A stretch of 64,000 bases of DNA from Psychromarinibacter sp048262455 (GTDB taxonomy: Bacteria; Pseudomonadota; Alphaproteobacteria; Rhodobacterales; Rhodobacteraceae): positions 1 to 64,000 of the forward strand of contig JBLXFD010000016.1 in the NCBI GenBank assembly GCA_048262455.1, written 5' to 3'. Shown here piece by piece: positions 16,397 through 25,606 of this stretch. The translations under genes and the position numbers were made by a program. The stretch's first letter is position 1. Each line of letters begins with the position of its first letter. Below the pieces are notes generated by a model, which ran no database searches, was not told the origin of the DNA, and saw only the letters and a program-made list of their open reading frames with translations.

Positions 16397-17677
16397 TCAC
16401 TCCGCCGCCTGTGACTCCGCACTCGGGTCCACCAGCGTGCGCCAGTCCACCTCTTTCGGATAGACCCCCTCGTGCGAGGCGATCCGCGCCTGGGGCACCT
16501 CGGCTTCGGTGCCGATGGCCCGGCCCCCTGCCGCCACCTTCTGCGCCGCGTCCACCATCAGGCGGCGGAACTCGACGATGGCAAGGTCGGAGGCCCCCAG
16601 CGTATCGGTCTCGCGCTGCACCCGGCTGCCCATCGACACCCACATGATGATGTCCTCGTTGGGAATGCCCGGAACGCCGGTGAAGTGGCCCTCCTTCATC
16701 GCCTCGCGGTCCTGCAGGAAATCGTTCTCCAGCGTCCGCTTGCTGCGCCACTTGTGGTCCACGTCCTCGCCCGGCACCGCGTGGTTGAAGCGGCGCCATT
16801 CCTCGGTGGAGGGCACGTTGGGCCCGCCCCATGCGAGGAAGTGAAAGGCCGTCTCGTCATCGTTGATCGGCACGATGACGCTGGCCACCTTGTAGTTGTT
16901 GTTGGGCGGGATCAGCGAGTAGTAGGGCGCGATGAATTCCGTGATCCGCAGGTAGTGGTGGGTCTTGGCGTTCTTGATCGGCTTGCGGATGGCGGCGTAG
17001 TGGAAGCCGTAGCTGGTGGTCTCGGTCTGCATCCGGGGCGACTTGTCGGTGGAGGGGCGATACCAGGACTTGTCGTCCGAGGCCGCGCTTTCCACCCGCG
17101 CCGGTTTCATGGTCGAGGAATGCAGCGACGAGCTGTGGGCGCTGTCGATCTGCCCCTCGTGGATCTGCGCCCAGTTGGCCGGCACGCGGATCTTCAGGAT
17201 CGCGACGGGGGTGTCTTCCTCGGGGGCGAAGGCGGGGGGCTGGAAGTCGGGCACCGCGTCCAGTTCGCCCAGCCAGGCCCAGACGAAGCCGCCCCATTCG
17301 CGCACCGGGTAGGCGCGGGCCTTGACCTTGTCCATCAGCGGGCTGCCATCGGGTTCGGAGGACATGGCGACGACGTTGCCGTCCACGTCCATCTTCCAGC
17401 CGTGGTACAGGCAGCGCAGGCCGCAGTCCTCGTTGCGCCCGTAGACCAGCGAGGCCTTGCGGTGCGGGCACAGCTCGTCCAGCATCCCCAGCCGGCCCTT
17501 GCTGTCGCGGAAGGCGACGTAGCTTTCGCCCAGCACCTCGACCCGCAGCGGCTTGCCGTCGGGTTCCGCCACCTCTTCCATCAGGCAGACCGGGGTCCAG
17601 TGCTGGCGCATCAGCCGCCCCATGGGCGCGTCGCCGGTGACCCGTGTCAGCAGCTCGTTTTCCTCGAATGTCAGCAT
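16397..17677 (-). CDS. Rieske non-heme iron oxygenase, phthalate 4,5-dioxygenase type (large subunit)
   Basis: 426 aa from an ATG preceded by GAGGAGAGAG. The Rieske [2Fe-2S] ligands are C70-x-H72 and C89-x2-H92 (CPHRK...CLYHGW). The mononuclear iron site follows in EGQIDSAHSSSLH with D178, H181 and H186, the arrangement of the phthalate-dioxygenase (Pht3/OphA2) group. The enzyme hydroxylates an aromatic ring with O2 and electrons from the reductase encoded at 27776-28726. It has its own CTTAG-N4-CTAAG operator 48 bases upstream. It is an alpha-only oxygenase; no small subunit is nearby. The exact substrate (phthalate, a substituted benzoate or another aryl acid) is open. Confidence 0.9.
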   Translation of the reverse strand: MLTFEENELLTRVTGDAPMGRLMRQHWTPVCLMEEVAEPDGKPLRVEVLGESYVAFRDSKGRLGMLDELCPHRKASLVYGRNEDCGLRCLYHGWKMDVDGNVVAMSSEPDGSPLMDKVKARAYPVREWGGFVWAWLGELDAVPDFQPPAFAPEEDTPVAILKIRVPANWAQIHEGQIDSAHSSSLHSSTMKPARVESAASDDKSWYRPSTDKSPRMQTETTSYGFHYAAIRKPIKNAKTHHYLRITEFIAPYYSLIPPNNNYKVASVIVPINDDETAFHFLAWGGPNVPSTEEWRRFNHAVPGEDVDHKWRSKRTLENDFLQDREAMKEGHFTGVPGIPNEDIIMWVSMGSRVQRETDTLGASDLAIVEFRRLMVDAAQKVAAGGRAIGTEAEVPQARIASHEGVYPKEVDWRTLVDPSAESQAAE

Positions 17678-17724
17678 GTCTCTCTCCTCGGGAGCCAATG
17701 GTGTCGGCGTCGTGCGGTGTTAGT

Positions 17725-17738
17725 CTTAGGTATCTAAG
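17725..17738 (-). promoter_or_regulatory. MarR-type operator CTTAG-GTAT-CTAAG upstream of the oxygenase
   Basis: Perfect 5-base arms CTTAG and CTAAG with a 4-base spacer. On the minus strand TTGCGA, a 17-base spacer and TACCTA could form a promoter whose -10 is covered by the palindrome. The same motif recurs at 28800-28813 and, less exactly, at 21086-21101 and 21133-21146. Confidence 0.65.
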
Positions 17739-17789
17739 TTCTTCATCTCTCGCAACCGGCGGCAGCGGCAATGCGGCCCTGCACCCCGG

Positions 17790-18029
17790 TCATCGCTGCA
17801 ACCATCCGGCGAGCCGCCGCTGCAGGAACGGCACGATCAGCCCGGTGGACAGGCCGGTCAGGACCAGCGCGATCAGGAACAGCGAGGCCAGCGGGGGCAC
17901 CCCCTGCAGCAGCTCGCGCGAGCCGTAGACCAGCAGGACCAGCGGCGGGTAGACCGCCAGCATGCTGACCACCCAGCGTTTCCAGAAGGCCGGATGGCCT
18001 GCCCCTTTGCCTGTCGTCCCCTGCGTCAC
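17790..18029 (-). CDS. small two-span membrane protein
   Basis: 79 aa from a GTG with GAGGA at good spacing; a TTG at 18035 is too close to that site. Two hydrophobic helices (MLAVYPPLVLLVYG and LASLFLIALVLTGLSTGLIVPFL) and a short WKRW motif are visible. The layout resembles the membrane tail of COG3224-type antibiotic-biosynthesis monooxygenase proteins, without the catalytic domain; that similarity is from memory and weak. It sits between the TRAP permease and the oxygenase genes. Confidence 0.6.
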   Translation of the reverse strand: MTQGTTGKGAGHPAFWKRWVVSMLAVYPPLVLLVYGSRELLQGVPPLASLFLIALVLTGLSTGLIVPFLQRRLAGWLQR

Positions 18030-18113
18030 CTGCAATCCTCGTCACTTGTCAAAATCATCGCCGGCGGCCGGGCGGCGGGGGCGCCATGGCGGCGCCCCCT
18101 GCCCCGGCAGCCC

Positions 18114-20018
18114 TCAGCTTGCGGCCTTGGGCGCCCCGGTGCCGCGCAGCAGCACCGCGTAGCGCACCATGATCGCCAGGATCAGCACGATCCCCGCCAC
18201 GGCGGCCAGCTTGAAGGGCGCCACCGCGGCCACCGCAGCCAGGGTCAGCACCAGCCGCTCCACCTGCCGCAGCGCCACGCCCACGTGCCCCTCGATCGAG
18301 ATCGCGATGGCCCCCGTCGCCAGCACCCCGCCGATCACGGCAAGCACGTTGGTCAGCGGATCGGCCAGCAGCAGCAGCCCCGGGTTGGTCACGAAGGCAA
18401 ACGGCAGCAGGAAGCCGACCGCCGCCAGGCGCACCGCCGAGAAGGCGATCTTGAAGGGGTCCTCGTCGGCGATCGCCGCCGCCGCCAGCGCCGCCACCGC
18501 GATGGGCGGGGTCAGGGCCGAAAGCACGGCGAAGTACAGCAGGAACATGTGGCTTTGCAGGATCGGGAAGCCCAGCTTGGCCAGCGCCGGCCCCACCAGC
18601 ACCGCGGCGAGGATGTAGGCGCTTGGGGTCGGCATCCCGAGGCCAAGGACGATGGTCACCACCGCCGCGATCAGTAGGGTCACCGTGGGCTCGCCGTTGC
18701 TGATGGTCAGGATGACGTTGGCCGCCTTCATGCCCAGCCCGGTCATCGACAGCCCGCCGATCACCAGCCCCGCCGCCGCGCAGGCCCCCGCCACCGGCAG
18801 GATGCGCAGGGTGGTCTCGCCCAGCCCCTCGACGATCTGCCAGGGCGACAGCCGCGTGGCGCGCAGCAGCATCGAGGCCGCCACCGCCCCCAGCACGCCG
18901 ATCCCGGCGGTGAAGGTGGGCGAATACCCCGCCATCAGCGCGCCGATGATGCCCGCGATGGGGATCAGGAAGACCCAGCCGGTGCGGAAGGTCTGCGCGG
19001 CCGAGGGGATCTCTCCGTCCGAGGGGCGCAGGTCGTAGCGCACGGCGCGGAAGTGCACCTGGGTGAAGACGCCGAGGTAGTACAGCAGCGCCGGCACCAG
19101 CGCGGCCAGCACCACCTCCTGGTAGGGCACGTTGGTATACTCGGCCAGGATGAAGGCGGCCGAGCCCATGATCGGGGGCATCGCGCTGCCGCCGGTGGAG
19201 GCAGCGACCTCGACGGCCGCGGCGAAGCGGGCCTTGTAGCCCAGCCGCTTCATCACCGGGATGGTGATGGACCCGGTGGCCACCACGTCCGAGGTGGGGC
19301 TGCCCGACATGGTGCCGTAAAGGCCCGAGGAGATGACGGCGATCTTCGCGGGCCCGCCCCGCGAGCGCCCGGTCATCAGGGCGGCCACGTTGAAGAAGAA
19401 CTCCCCGCCCCCGGCCTTGGCCAGGAAGGTGCCGAACATCACGAACAGGAAGACGTAGCTGGCCACCACCTGGATCGGCACGCCGAAGACGCCGTCGGTG
19501 GTGAAGACGAGGATGTCCAGCAGGTAGGAAAACTCGCTGACCCCGTGCCCGAAGGGCGGCGGCAGCAGGTAGCCGAACAGGTTGTACAGCAGGAACAGCA
19601 CCACCACCCCGGTCAGCCCGAAGCCCGTGGTGCGGCGCGTGGCCTCCAGCGTCAGCGCCAGCAGCGCCGAGCCGAAGCCAAGCTGCGCCGGCGTGAAGGC
19701 GTGCAGCAGGCTGATCCGGTCGGAGATCGCGCCGGCGTTGACGAAGAAGTAGATCCCGCAGGCCAGGCTGAGCGCCGACAAGGCCCAGTCGTAGAAGGGC
19801 ACGTGGTCCGGGGCCCGGGCGGTGGCGCCGATGGCCAGGAACATGATGGTGTAGATGCCGCAGACGAACAGGATGCCCAGGATCAGCGGATCGGAGATGG
19901 TGAAGAGGTTGGCGTAGATCACCCACGTCGCGAATATCGCCGCGACGACGATCAGGGCGCGCTGCGGTCCGACCGCAAGCTTGCGCCTGCGGCCGGTGGC
20001 GACGAGGGAGCCGATCAC
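18114..20018 (-). CDS. TRAP transporter fused permease (4TM-12TM)
   Basis: 634 aa integral membrane protein fusing the small and large TRAP permease subunits, as is usual with TAXI binding proteins. Recognisable segments are the GTFLAKAGGGEFFFNVA region, SGSPTSDVVATGSITIPVMKR and ASTGGSAMPPIMGSAAFIL of the DctM-like part. It uses an ion gradient to import substrate delivered by the periplasmic protein. The GTG start overlaps the TAXI gene stop (GTGA), so the pair is translationally coupled. Placed in the aromatic island, the likely cargo is the aromatic acid attacked by the oxygenase. Confidence 0.93.
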   Translation of the reverse strand: MIGSLVATGRRRKLAVGPQRALIVVAAIFATWVIYANLFTISDPLILGILFVCGIYTIMFLAIGATARAPDHVPFYDWALSALSLACGIYFFVNAGAISDRISLLHAFTPAQLGFGSALLALTLEATRRTTGFGLTGVVVLFLLYNLFGYLLPPPFGHGVSEFSYLLDILVFTTDGVFGVPIQVVASYVFLFVMFGTFLAKAGGGEFFFNVAALMTGRSRGGPAKIAVISSGLYGTMSGSPTSDVVATGSITIPVMKRLGYKARFAAAVEVAASTGGSAMPPIMGSAAFILAEYTNVPYQEVVLAALVPALLYYLGVFTQVHFRAVRYDLRPSDGEIPSAAQTFRTGWVFLIPIAGIIGALMAGYSPTFTAGIGVLGAVAASMLLRATRLSPWQIVEGLGETTLRILPVAGACAAAGLVIGGLSMTGLGMKAANVILTISNGEPTVTLLIAAVVTIVLGLGMPTPSAYILAAVLVGPALAKLGFPILQSHMFLLYFAVLSALTPPIAVAALAAAAIADEDPFKIAFSAVRLAAVGFLLPFAFVTNPGLLLLADPLTNVLAVIGGVLATGAIAISIEGHVGVALRQVERLVLTLAAVAAVAPFKLAAVAGIVLILAIMVRYAVLLRGTGAPKAAS

Positions 20019-20998
20019 TTGATCAGGCCCGCTTCCCGGTAGGCTTTCTCAGCGCCGGGGTGGAAGCCCAGCACGCTGGGGGTGGCCAGCAGCTCGGGCG
20101 ACAGTTCCTTCATCGACCCGTGCACCGCGCGCACCTCGTCGATGTTCTTCACCAGCGAGTTGGTCAGCGAGTAGGCGACCTCTTCGGGCATGTTCTCGGT
20201 GGCGACCAGCAGCGCGCCGAGGGCCGAGGTGGTGACCTCGCCGTCCTGCTTGGAATAGCTGCCGCCGGGGATCGTCATGGTGCCGGTGCCGAACTCGGCG
20301 TTGGTGGCCTCGACCACCTCCTGCGGCACGCCCAGCAGCACCACGTCGCTGTTCTCGTCCACCGCGCGGAAGGACGAGTGGTTGATGAAGATGCCGTTGG
20401 TGATCATGTCCAGCCGGCCGTCCTGGATCAGGTCCGCCTGCTCGTTGGCACCGGCGCGCACGAACTGGCCGCCGTTGGCCTCGATCACCTCTTCGGTGAC
20501 GCCCGCCGCTTCCAGCATGAACAGCGCCACGTTCGAGGTGATGTTGCCCGAGCGGTTGATGCCGATGCGCAGCGGCGCGCCGCTGGTGGCGATGTCGTCG
20601 AGGCTGTCGATGCCGTATTCCTCGGCGATATCCTGGTTGAGGAAGAAGTGCATCGGCGCCCAGTTGTACATGTAGCCGATGGCGCGCATGTTCTCGATCG
20701 GGCCCTGGAACGGCTCGCCGCCCTGCAGGGCGATCTTCGCCTCGGCGTCGTGCAGCAGGCCCAGGTCGGTGCGGTTGCCGCCCAGCAGGCCGATGTTGGC
20801 AAAGCCGCCGCCGGTGGCCTGGTAGGTCACGACGGAATCGCCGTCATCCACCTTGGTGGCCCGGTCGATGCCCGCGCCCAGCAGCGACCACAGCCCGCCG
20901 GGGTTGCCGCCCGACAGCGTCAGGTTCAGCGGCTCCGCGAAGGCCGCCGGCGCCGAGAGCGCCACGCAGATCGCGGCGGTCAGTGTGGTGAATTTCAT
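20015..20998 (-). CDS. TAXI-family TRAP solute-binding protein
   Basis: 327 aa. The ATG at 20998 has GGGAGGA upstream and begins a clear Sec signal peptide (MKFTTLTAAICVALSA, cleavage after AFA). The mature protein starts LTLSGGNPGGLWSLLGAGI, the usual TAXI opening that binds the ligand. Typical family length. It delivers substrate to the fused permease encoded immediately downstream. Its promoter region carries two MarR-type half-palindromes at 21086-21146. Confidence 0.93.
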   Translation of the reverse strand: MKFTTLTAAICVALSAPAAFAEPLNLTLSGGNPGGLWSLLGAGIDRATKVDDGDSVVTYQATGGGFANIGLLGGNRTDLGLLHDAEAKIALQGGEPFQGPIENMRAIGYMYNWAPMHFFLNQDIAEEYGIDSLDDIATSGAPLRIGINRSGNITSNVALFMLEAAGVTEEVIEANGGQFVRAGANEQADLIQDGRLDMITNGIFINHSSFRAVDENSDVVLLGVPQEVVEATNAEFGTGTMTIPGGSYSKQDGEVTTSALGALLVATENMPEEVAYSLTNSLVKNIDEVRAVHGSMKELSPELLATPSVLGFHPGAEKAYREAGLIK

Positions 20999-21085
20999 GA
21001 GGTTCCTCCCTGGATGATCCGCGCCCGCGCTTTGGCGCGGCACGGCTGGACGATTTCTCCGCGCACCGACTTCGCACGCGCAGAA

Positions 21086-21146
21086 ACTTAGACATCTATG
21101 TTTTATCGCGGCGAGAGGGGCGGCGTCAAGAAGTTAGATATCTCAT
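21086..21146 (-). promoter_or_regulatory. TAXI-TRAP promoter bracketed by two degenerate MarR-type operators
   Basis: CTTAG-ACAT-CTATG at 21087-21100 and GTTAG-ATAT-CTCAT at 21133-21146 are variants of the CTTAG-N4-CTAAG palindrome. Between them a minus-strand promoter fits TTGACG (21129-21124), a 16-base spacer and GATAAA (21107-21102). The local base composition is much richer in A+T than the surroundings. Confidence 0.55.
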
Positions 21147-21210
21147 TTTACTCCGGGCATGACTTCCCCTGCCCCGCGGCCCGCTGGCCCCGGGGATCTG
21201 GATGTCGGCC

Positions 21211-21735
21211 TCAGATACTGGCCAGCGACCGCGTCGGCGGCACCCGCAGACCGCGCCGCGCCGCGTCCTTCTCGTCCTGCTCGAGGTTGCGGATGATGGT
21301 GCTCAGCGCGTGGCGCAGGGTCTGCACCTCGGCCGCGCCCAGCCCCGCCAGCGCCAGCTCGTTGGTCTCCACCGCCAGCGGCTCCAGCATGTCGCGCAGC
21401 TGCCAGCCCCGCTCTGTCAAAAAGGCGTGCATCCGGCGGCGGTTGCTGCCCACCTTGCGCCGGGTGATCAGCCCCAGCTCCTCCATCCGCATCAGCGCGG
21501 TGTGGGTGGTGGGCTCTGTCAGGTGCGCCCGCTCGCTCAGCTCGCGCTGGGACAGCCCGTCGTTCTGCCAGAGGATCCGCAGGAAGATCCACTGCCCGAA
21601 GGTCACCCCCTCGCTGGTCAGGCGCAGCTGCAACGAGCGGTTGAACGACCGGGCGGCCAGCCGGATCAGCCGGGCGATCCGTTCCTCTTCCCACCCGGCC
21701 CGGTGGTCATGGGTCTCGTTGCCGTCGTAAGTCAT
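21211..21735 (-). CDS. MarR-family transcriptional regulator
   Basis: 174 aa from ATG 21735; a TTG nine codons upstream is also possible. The winged helix-turn-helix runs through GQWIFLRILWQNDGLSQRELSERAHL and TEPTTHTALMRMEELGLITRR, with long N- and C-terminal dimerisation helices. Proteins of this family usually repress aromatic-catabolism genes and are released by an aromatic acid or CoA thioester. It lies inside the island between the two halves of the regulon, so it is the natural candidate to bind the repeated CTTAG palindromes. Confidence 0.9.
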   Translation of the reverse strand: MTYDGNETHDHRAGWEEERIARLIRLAARSFNRSLQLRLTSEGVTFGQWIFLRILWQNDGLSQRELSERAHLTEPTTHTALMRMEELGLITRRKVGSNRRRMHAFLTERGWQLRDMLEPLAVETNELALAGLGAAEVQTLRHALSTIIRNLEQDEKDAARRGLRVPPTRSLASI

Positions 21736-21850
21736 GCGCCGTCCCGTCCAAGTCGCCTGCAAAGCCCTTCCCCGCGGGGGGGATCGGACGCCGGAAGGCT
21801 GGCGCCTGCGGCCCGGAATGGCAAGGCCGCACCAAAGCGCAGGCCGCCCG

Positions 21851-23608
21851 CTATCCCTGGGTCATTCCTTCCGACATGGCCTCGCTGTACCCGCCGAGGA
21901 TGCGAACATCAACGACCACGGTCCCGCCGTTCCGCGCGGCGGCGACGGCGCGGGCCAAGAGGTCCGGCAGGTCCTCCATCCGCTCGGCGGGGCCGAAAGC
22001 GGTGGCGCCCTGGGCGCGGGCCATGGCGGCGAGGTCGATGTCGGGGTCGGCGATGGCCTGCCCCACGTGCTTGTTCTCCACCGGCCGCCCCCGGTCCCGC
22101 GCCACCCGTTCCTGGTGCACCTCGTCGTTGTAGTAGGACCGGTTGTTGGCCACCACGATCAGCAGCGGCACCGCGTGGCGCGCGGCGGTCCAGAGCGCGG
22201 TGACGCCCATCAGGAAATCGCCGTCCCCCAGCACCGCCACCGGCAGCCGGCCGCTGCCCCCGTCCCGCAGCGCCAGCGCCGAACCCACCGCCATGCCGGG
22301 GCCTGACCCGATGCCCGCGCCGCCGTCGTAGCCGAGGTAATCCAGCGGGCCGCGGAAGTCGCAGATGCCGCCGTTCCAGCTGAGCGTCAGCCGCAGGTAG
22401 CTGTGCGCCGTGCCGTCCAGCGCCTGCGCCAGCGTGGCGGCGAGGCTGTCGATGCCGATCGGCCCCTCGCCCCGCACCTGCGGCTGCGCGCGCGGTGGCA
22501 GCGGCGTCTCGGGCGCGCCGATCCCGGCCGCCTCGCAAAGCGCGGCGATGGCGGCGTCGGGGGTGGTCAGCAGCGTCAGGTCCGAGGGCGGCAGCGCCTG
22601 GTGGTCCAGCGACCAGCCGTTCTGCAGCAGCGGCTCGGGCGTCACGTTCACCACCTGCGCGGCCTCCACGTCCAGCCCTGCCTGGTCCAGCGTGCCCGCC
22701 GGATCGACCCAGTCGAAGCTGACCACCAGGTCGGCAGCGGCGATCACCCGCCCCGCCTCTGGCGACAGGAAATAGCCGGGCGCGCCCGCGTGCAGCGGGT
22801 GGCGCGTCGGGAAGGCGGCGGCGGTCTTGATATCGGTCACCACCCGCGCGTCGAAATGCTCGGCCAGCGCCACCCGGCGGTCCCAGGCCCCTTGGTCGCG
22901 GCCCACCCGGCCCATCAGGAAGACCGGAGCGCGCGCCGCCTCCAGCATCCCCAGCAGCCGCGCGGCGTCGGCGGCAGAGACCTCGGGCAGCCGCGGCACC
23001 GCGTGGCGGGCGGGGTCGGGCAGCGCCGGCTGTGCGTCCAGCCGCTGTTCCTGCACCGAGACGTCGAAGCAGACGTAGGTGGGCGCCATGGGCGGCGTCA
23101 CGGTGATCGTCGCCGCGCGCATCATCGCCGCCAGCGAGGCGGGCAGCGAGGCCGGCTGGTCGTCCCACTTCACGTAGGGCCGCACCACCGCCGCCTGGTC
23201 GCGCGAGGTGTGCAGCCAGTCGATCCAGGGCCGCCGCTTCGCCGCGTCCACCGGGCCGGTCGCGCCGTAGACCAGCATCGGCACCCGGTCGCACCAGGCG
23301 TTGTAGAGCGCCATGGCCGCGTGCATCAGCCCGACGTTGGCGTGCAGGATCACCGCCAGCGGGGTTTCGGTGACCTTGGCCCAGCCATGGGCCAGCGCGA
23401 CCGCGTGTTCCTCGTGCAGGCACAGCAGCATCTGCGGGTCGCGGTTGCCGAGATGGTTCACCAGGCTGTCGTGCAGCCCGCGAAAGCTGGAGCCGGGATT
23501 GAGCGCCACGTAGGGCGTGCCCAGCCGCCGCATCATCTGCGCGATCGCGTCGCTGCCGTAGATGCCGTTGTCGCCGGCGGGCGCGGGGCGGTCGATCTTG
23601 TCGGACAT
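21851..23608 (-). CDS. thiamine-diphosphate-dependent enzyme (acetolactate synthase/benzoylformate decarboxylase family)
   Basis: 585 aa with the three-domain ThDP layout. The N-terminal PYR domain has the catalytic Glu in LCLHEEHAVALAHG (about residue 66-67). The C-terminal PP domain has the ThDP/Mg motif GDGDFLMG...VVANN. Family members carboligate or decarboxylate 2-oxo acids. It directly follows an aldehyde dehydrogenase gene, the same pairing as benzoylformate decarboxylase with benzaldehyde dehydrogenase in mandelate pathways, so decarboxylation of an aryl 2-oxo acid to an aldehyde is a reasonable guess. Last gene of the six-gene transcript starting at 28726. Confidence 0.85.
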   Translation of the reverse strand: MSDKIDRPAPAGDNGIYGSDAIAQMMRRLGTPYVALNPGSSFRGLHDSLVNHLGNRDPQMLLCLHEEHAVALAHGWAKVTETPLAVILHANVGLMHAAMALYNAWCDRVPMLVYGATGPVDAAKRRPWIDWLHTSRDQAAVVRPYVKWDDQPASLPASLAAMMRAATITVTPPMAPTYVCFDVSVQEQRLDAQPALPDPARHAVPRLPEVSAADAARLLGMLEAARAPVFLMGRVGRDQGAWDRRVALAEHFDARVVTDIKTAAAFPTRHPLHAGAPGYFLSPEAGRVIAAADLVVSFDWVDPAGTLDQAGLDVEAAQVVNVTPEPLLQNGWSLDHQALPPSDLTLLTTPDAAIAALCEAAGIGAPETPLPPRAQPQVRGEGPIGIDSLAATLAQALDGTAHSYLRLTLSWNGGICDFRGPLDYLGYDGGAGIGSGPGMAVGSALALRDGGSGRLPVAVLGDGDFLMGVTALWTAARHAVPLLIVVANNRSYYNDEVHQERVARDRGRPVENKHVGQAIADPDIDLAAMARAQGATAFGPAERMEDLPDLLARAVAAARNGGTVVVDVRILGGYSEAMSEGMTQG

Positions 23609-23631
23609 CGGGGTTTCCTTCGCCGGGCGGG

Positions 23632-25107
23632 TTACTGGCCGTTCAGGTTGATGTGGATGTTCTTTTCGTGGGTGAAGGCCAGCAGCTCGCCGATCCCCTC
23701 CTCGCGGCCGATGCCGGATTGCTTGACCCCGCCGAAGGGCGCGCCGAGGAAATGCCGCCCCACCTCGTTGATCCAGACGAACCCCGCCTCGACCCGCCCC
23801 GCCGCGCGGTGGGCGGTGGCGAGATCGCGGCTCCAGATCGCGCAGGTCAGGCCGAGGTCGAGGCCGTTGACCTCCTCCAGCATCGCCGCCTCGTCGGACC
23901 AGCGCCGCACCGCCAGCACCGGGCCGAAGATCTCCTCGCGGGCGATGGTCATCTCGGGCGTCACATCCGCGAAGATCGTCGGCGCGACGAAGCAGCCCTC
24001 CGCCAGCGGCCCGTCGGTGACGGCGTGGCCGCCGGTGACCACCCTCGCGCCCTCGGCCTTCGCGGTCTCGATGAAGCCCATTACCCGGTCGAAGTGCTGG
24101 CGCGAGACCAGCGCGCCCATGGTCGTCGCGGGATCGGTGGGAAGGCCGGGGCGGAAGCGCGCGACGCTGGCGGCCAGCCGGTCCACCACCGCGTCGTGCA
24201 GGTCCTCGTGCAGGAACGCCCGGCTGGTGGAGCCGCAGGACTGCCCGCACCAGCCGAAGTTCATGCCGCCCACGATGGCCGCCGCCACCTTGTCCGGGTC
24301 GCTGTCGGGATAGGCGATGAAGGCGTTCTTGCCCCCCAGTTCCAGCAGCACCGGCTTGATGGTCTCGCTGGCGCCGCGCATCACCGCGCGGCCGGCGCCC
24401 ACCGACCCGATCAGCGTGACCTTGGCGATGCCGGGATGCGCGGCCAGCGCCGCGCCGGCCTCTGCCCCGCCCGGCAGTACGCTGAAGACCCCGGCGGGCA
24501 GCAGCCCGTCCACCAGCTCGGCCAGCCGCAGCGCCGACAGCGGCGCCTGCGCGGGGGGCTTGATGATGACCGCGTTGCCGGCGGCCAGGGGCGCGGCCAT
24601 CTTGCCGCCGCAGAACATGAAGGGATGGTTGAAGGCGAGGATCCGCGCCACCACGCCCAGCGGCTCGCGCACCGTCAGGTTCACCCGGTCCGGCCCCATG
24701 GGAATGGTGTCGCCCTTCATCTCGGTGACGAGCCCCGCGAAGAACTCCATCTGCGCCGCCGCCACCAGCGCGTCGCCGCGCATCTCGGTATAGGGGTTGC
24801 CGCAGTTGGCCGCGTCGATCAGCGCCAGCTCGTCGCCGTGACGGCGCAGCAGGGCCGCGATTTCCCGAAGGATGCGCGCCCGATCCAGCGGCGCCACGTC
24901 GCGCCACTCGGCAAACCCGCGCCGCGCCGCGCGCACCGCCGCGTCCACGTCCTCGCGCCCGGCCTCGGCCACCCGCGCCAGCACCCGGCCGGTGGCCGGG
25001 TCCAGCGTTTCGGCGGTGCCGCCCGCCAGCGGGGCGTGCCAGCCGCCGCCGTGGTAGAGGCCGAGGTTGCGCGGCAGCGCCGCCCCCACGTCGAGGGTAT
25101 CAGTCAT
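23632..25107 (-). CDS. NAD(P)-dependent aldehyde dehydrogenase
   Basis: 491 aa, standard ALDH length. Catalytic Glu256 in LLELGGKNAF and nucleophile Cys291 in GQSCGS are present, with the cofactor-site GSVGAGRAVM and the C-terminal FGGVKQSGIGREEG. It oxidises an aldehyde to the acid. GGAGGAG precedes the ATG. The neighbour ThDP enzyme probably supplies the aldehyde. It may therefore produce the aromatic or aliphatic acid that enters the Rieske step or central metabolism. Confidence 0.92.
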   Translation of the reverse strand: MTDTLDVGAALPRNLGLYHGGGWHAPLAGGTAETLDPATGRVLARVAEAGREDVDAAVRAARRGFAEWRDVAPLDRARILREIAALLRRHGDELALIDAANCGNPYTEMRGDALVAAAQMEFFAGLVTEMKGDTIPMGPDRVNLTVREPLGVVARILAFNHPFMFCGGKMAAPLAAGNAVIIKPPAQAPLSALRLAELVDGLLPAGVFSVLPGGAEAGAALAAHPGIAKVTLIGSVGAGRAVMRGASETIKPVLLELGGKNAFIAYPDSDPDKVAAAIVGGMNFGWCGQSCGSTSRAFLHEDLHDAVVDRLAASVARFRPGLPTDPATTMGALVSRQHFDRVMGFIETAKAEGARVVTGGHAVTDGPLAEGCFVAPTIFADVTPEMTIAREEIFGPVLAVRRWSDEAAMLEEVNGLDLGLTCAIWSRDLATAHRAAGRVEAGFVWINEVGRHFLGAPFGGVKQSGIGREEGIGELLAFTHEKNIHINLNGQ

Positions 25108-25148
25108 GTCAGGTCTCCTCCCTGCCCCGTCCGGGGCCCGCGATGGCC

Positions 25149-25595
25149 TCAGCCCTCGTCCGCCGCCAGCCGCCGCAGGAAGCGCGCGCCCGACATGACC
25201 TCGCGCAGCGGCAGGTCCGCCTGCGCCGCGCTCAGCTCCGCGTCGTAGCTCAGGCCGCTGCCGTCCCAGAACCACCAGTAGACCACCTCTCCCTGCTTGT
25301 CGCGGATGGGGGTGCGGAAGGTGGGAAAGGCGCGCCGGTCCTCCGGCACCTCGACACGGCCCACCGCCTCGCACTCCGCCCCCGCCTGCCGCATCGCCGC
25401 CGCCAGCGGGATCATCGCGACGAAGCGGGTTGGCCCCGCCACCAGCGCCTCGAGATCCTGCGGCCGCTCCCCGTGCGCCCCCTCCAGCGCCCGCACCACG
25501 GGCGGATAGCTGGGGTGGCGGTGGGTCACCTGCGCGTAGTGGCGGCGGCCCTCCGTCCTGATCTCGACCACGTCGCCGGGCTCGAATTCGGTCAT
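25149..25595 (-). CDS. uncharacterised 148-aa protein of the catabolic operon
   Basis: Starts FEPGDVVEIRTEGRRHYAQV, a small beta-barrel-like opening, then VVYWWFWDGSGLSYDAELSA, a Trp/Tyr-rich stretch, and a basic C-terminus. There is no signal peptide or membrane helix. The opening is loosely reminiscent of Imm26-type folds, but I do not assign that family. A good AAGGGGA ribosome site precedes the ATG. It is 12 bases from the decarboxylase-like gene and 42 from the ALDH gene, so it belongs to the operon and may be an accessory or undescribed enzyme of the pathway. Confidence 0.75.
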   Translation of the reverse strand: MTEFEPGDVVEIRTEGRRHYAQVTHRHPSYPPVVRALEGAHGERPQDLEALVAGPTRFVAMIPLAAAMRQAGAECEAVGRVEVPEDRRAFPTFRTPIRDKQGEVVYWWFWDGSGLSYDAELSAAQADLPLREVMSGARFLRRLAADEG

Positions 25596-25606
25596 CTCAA
25601 TCCCCT

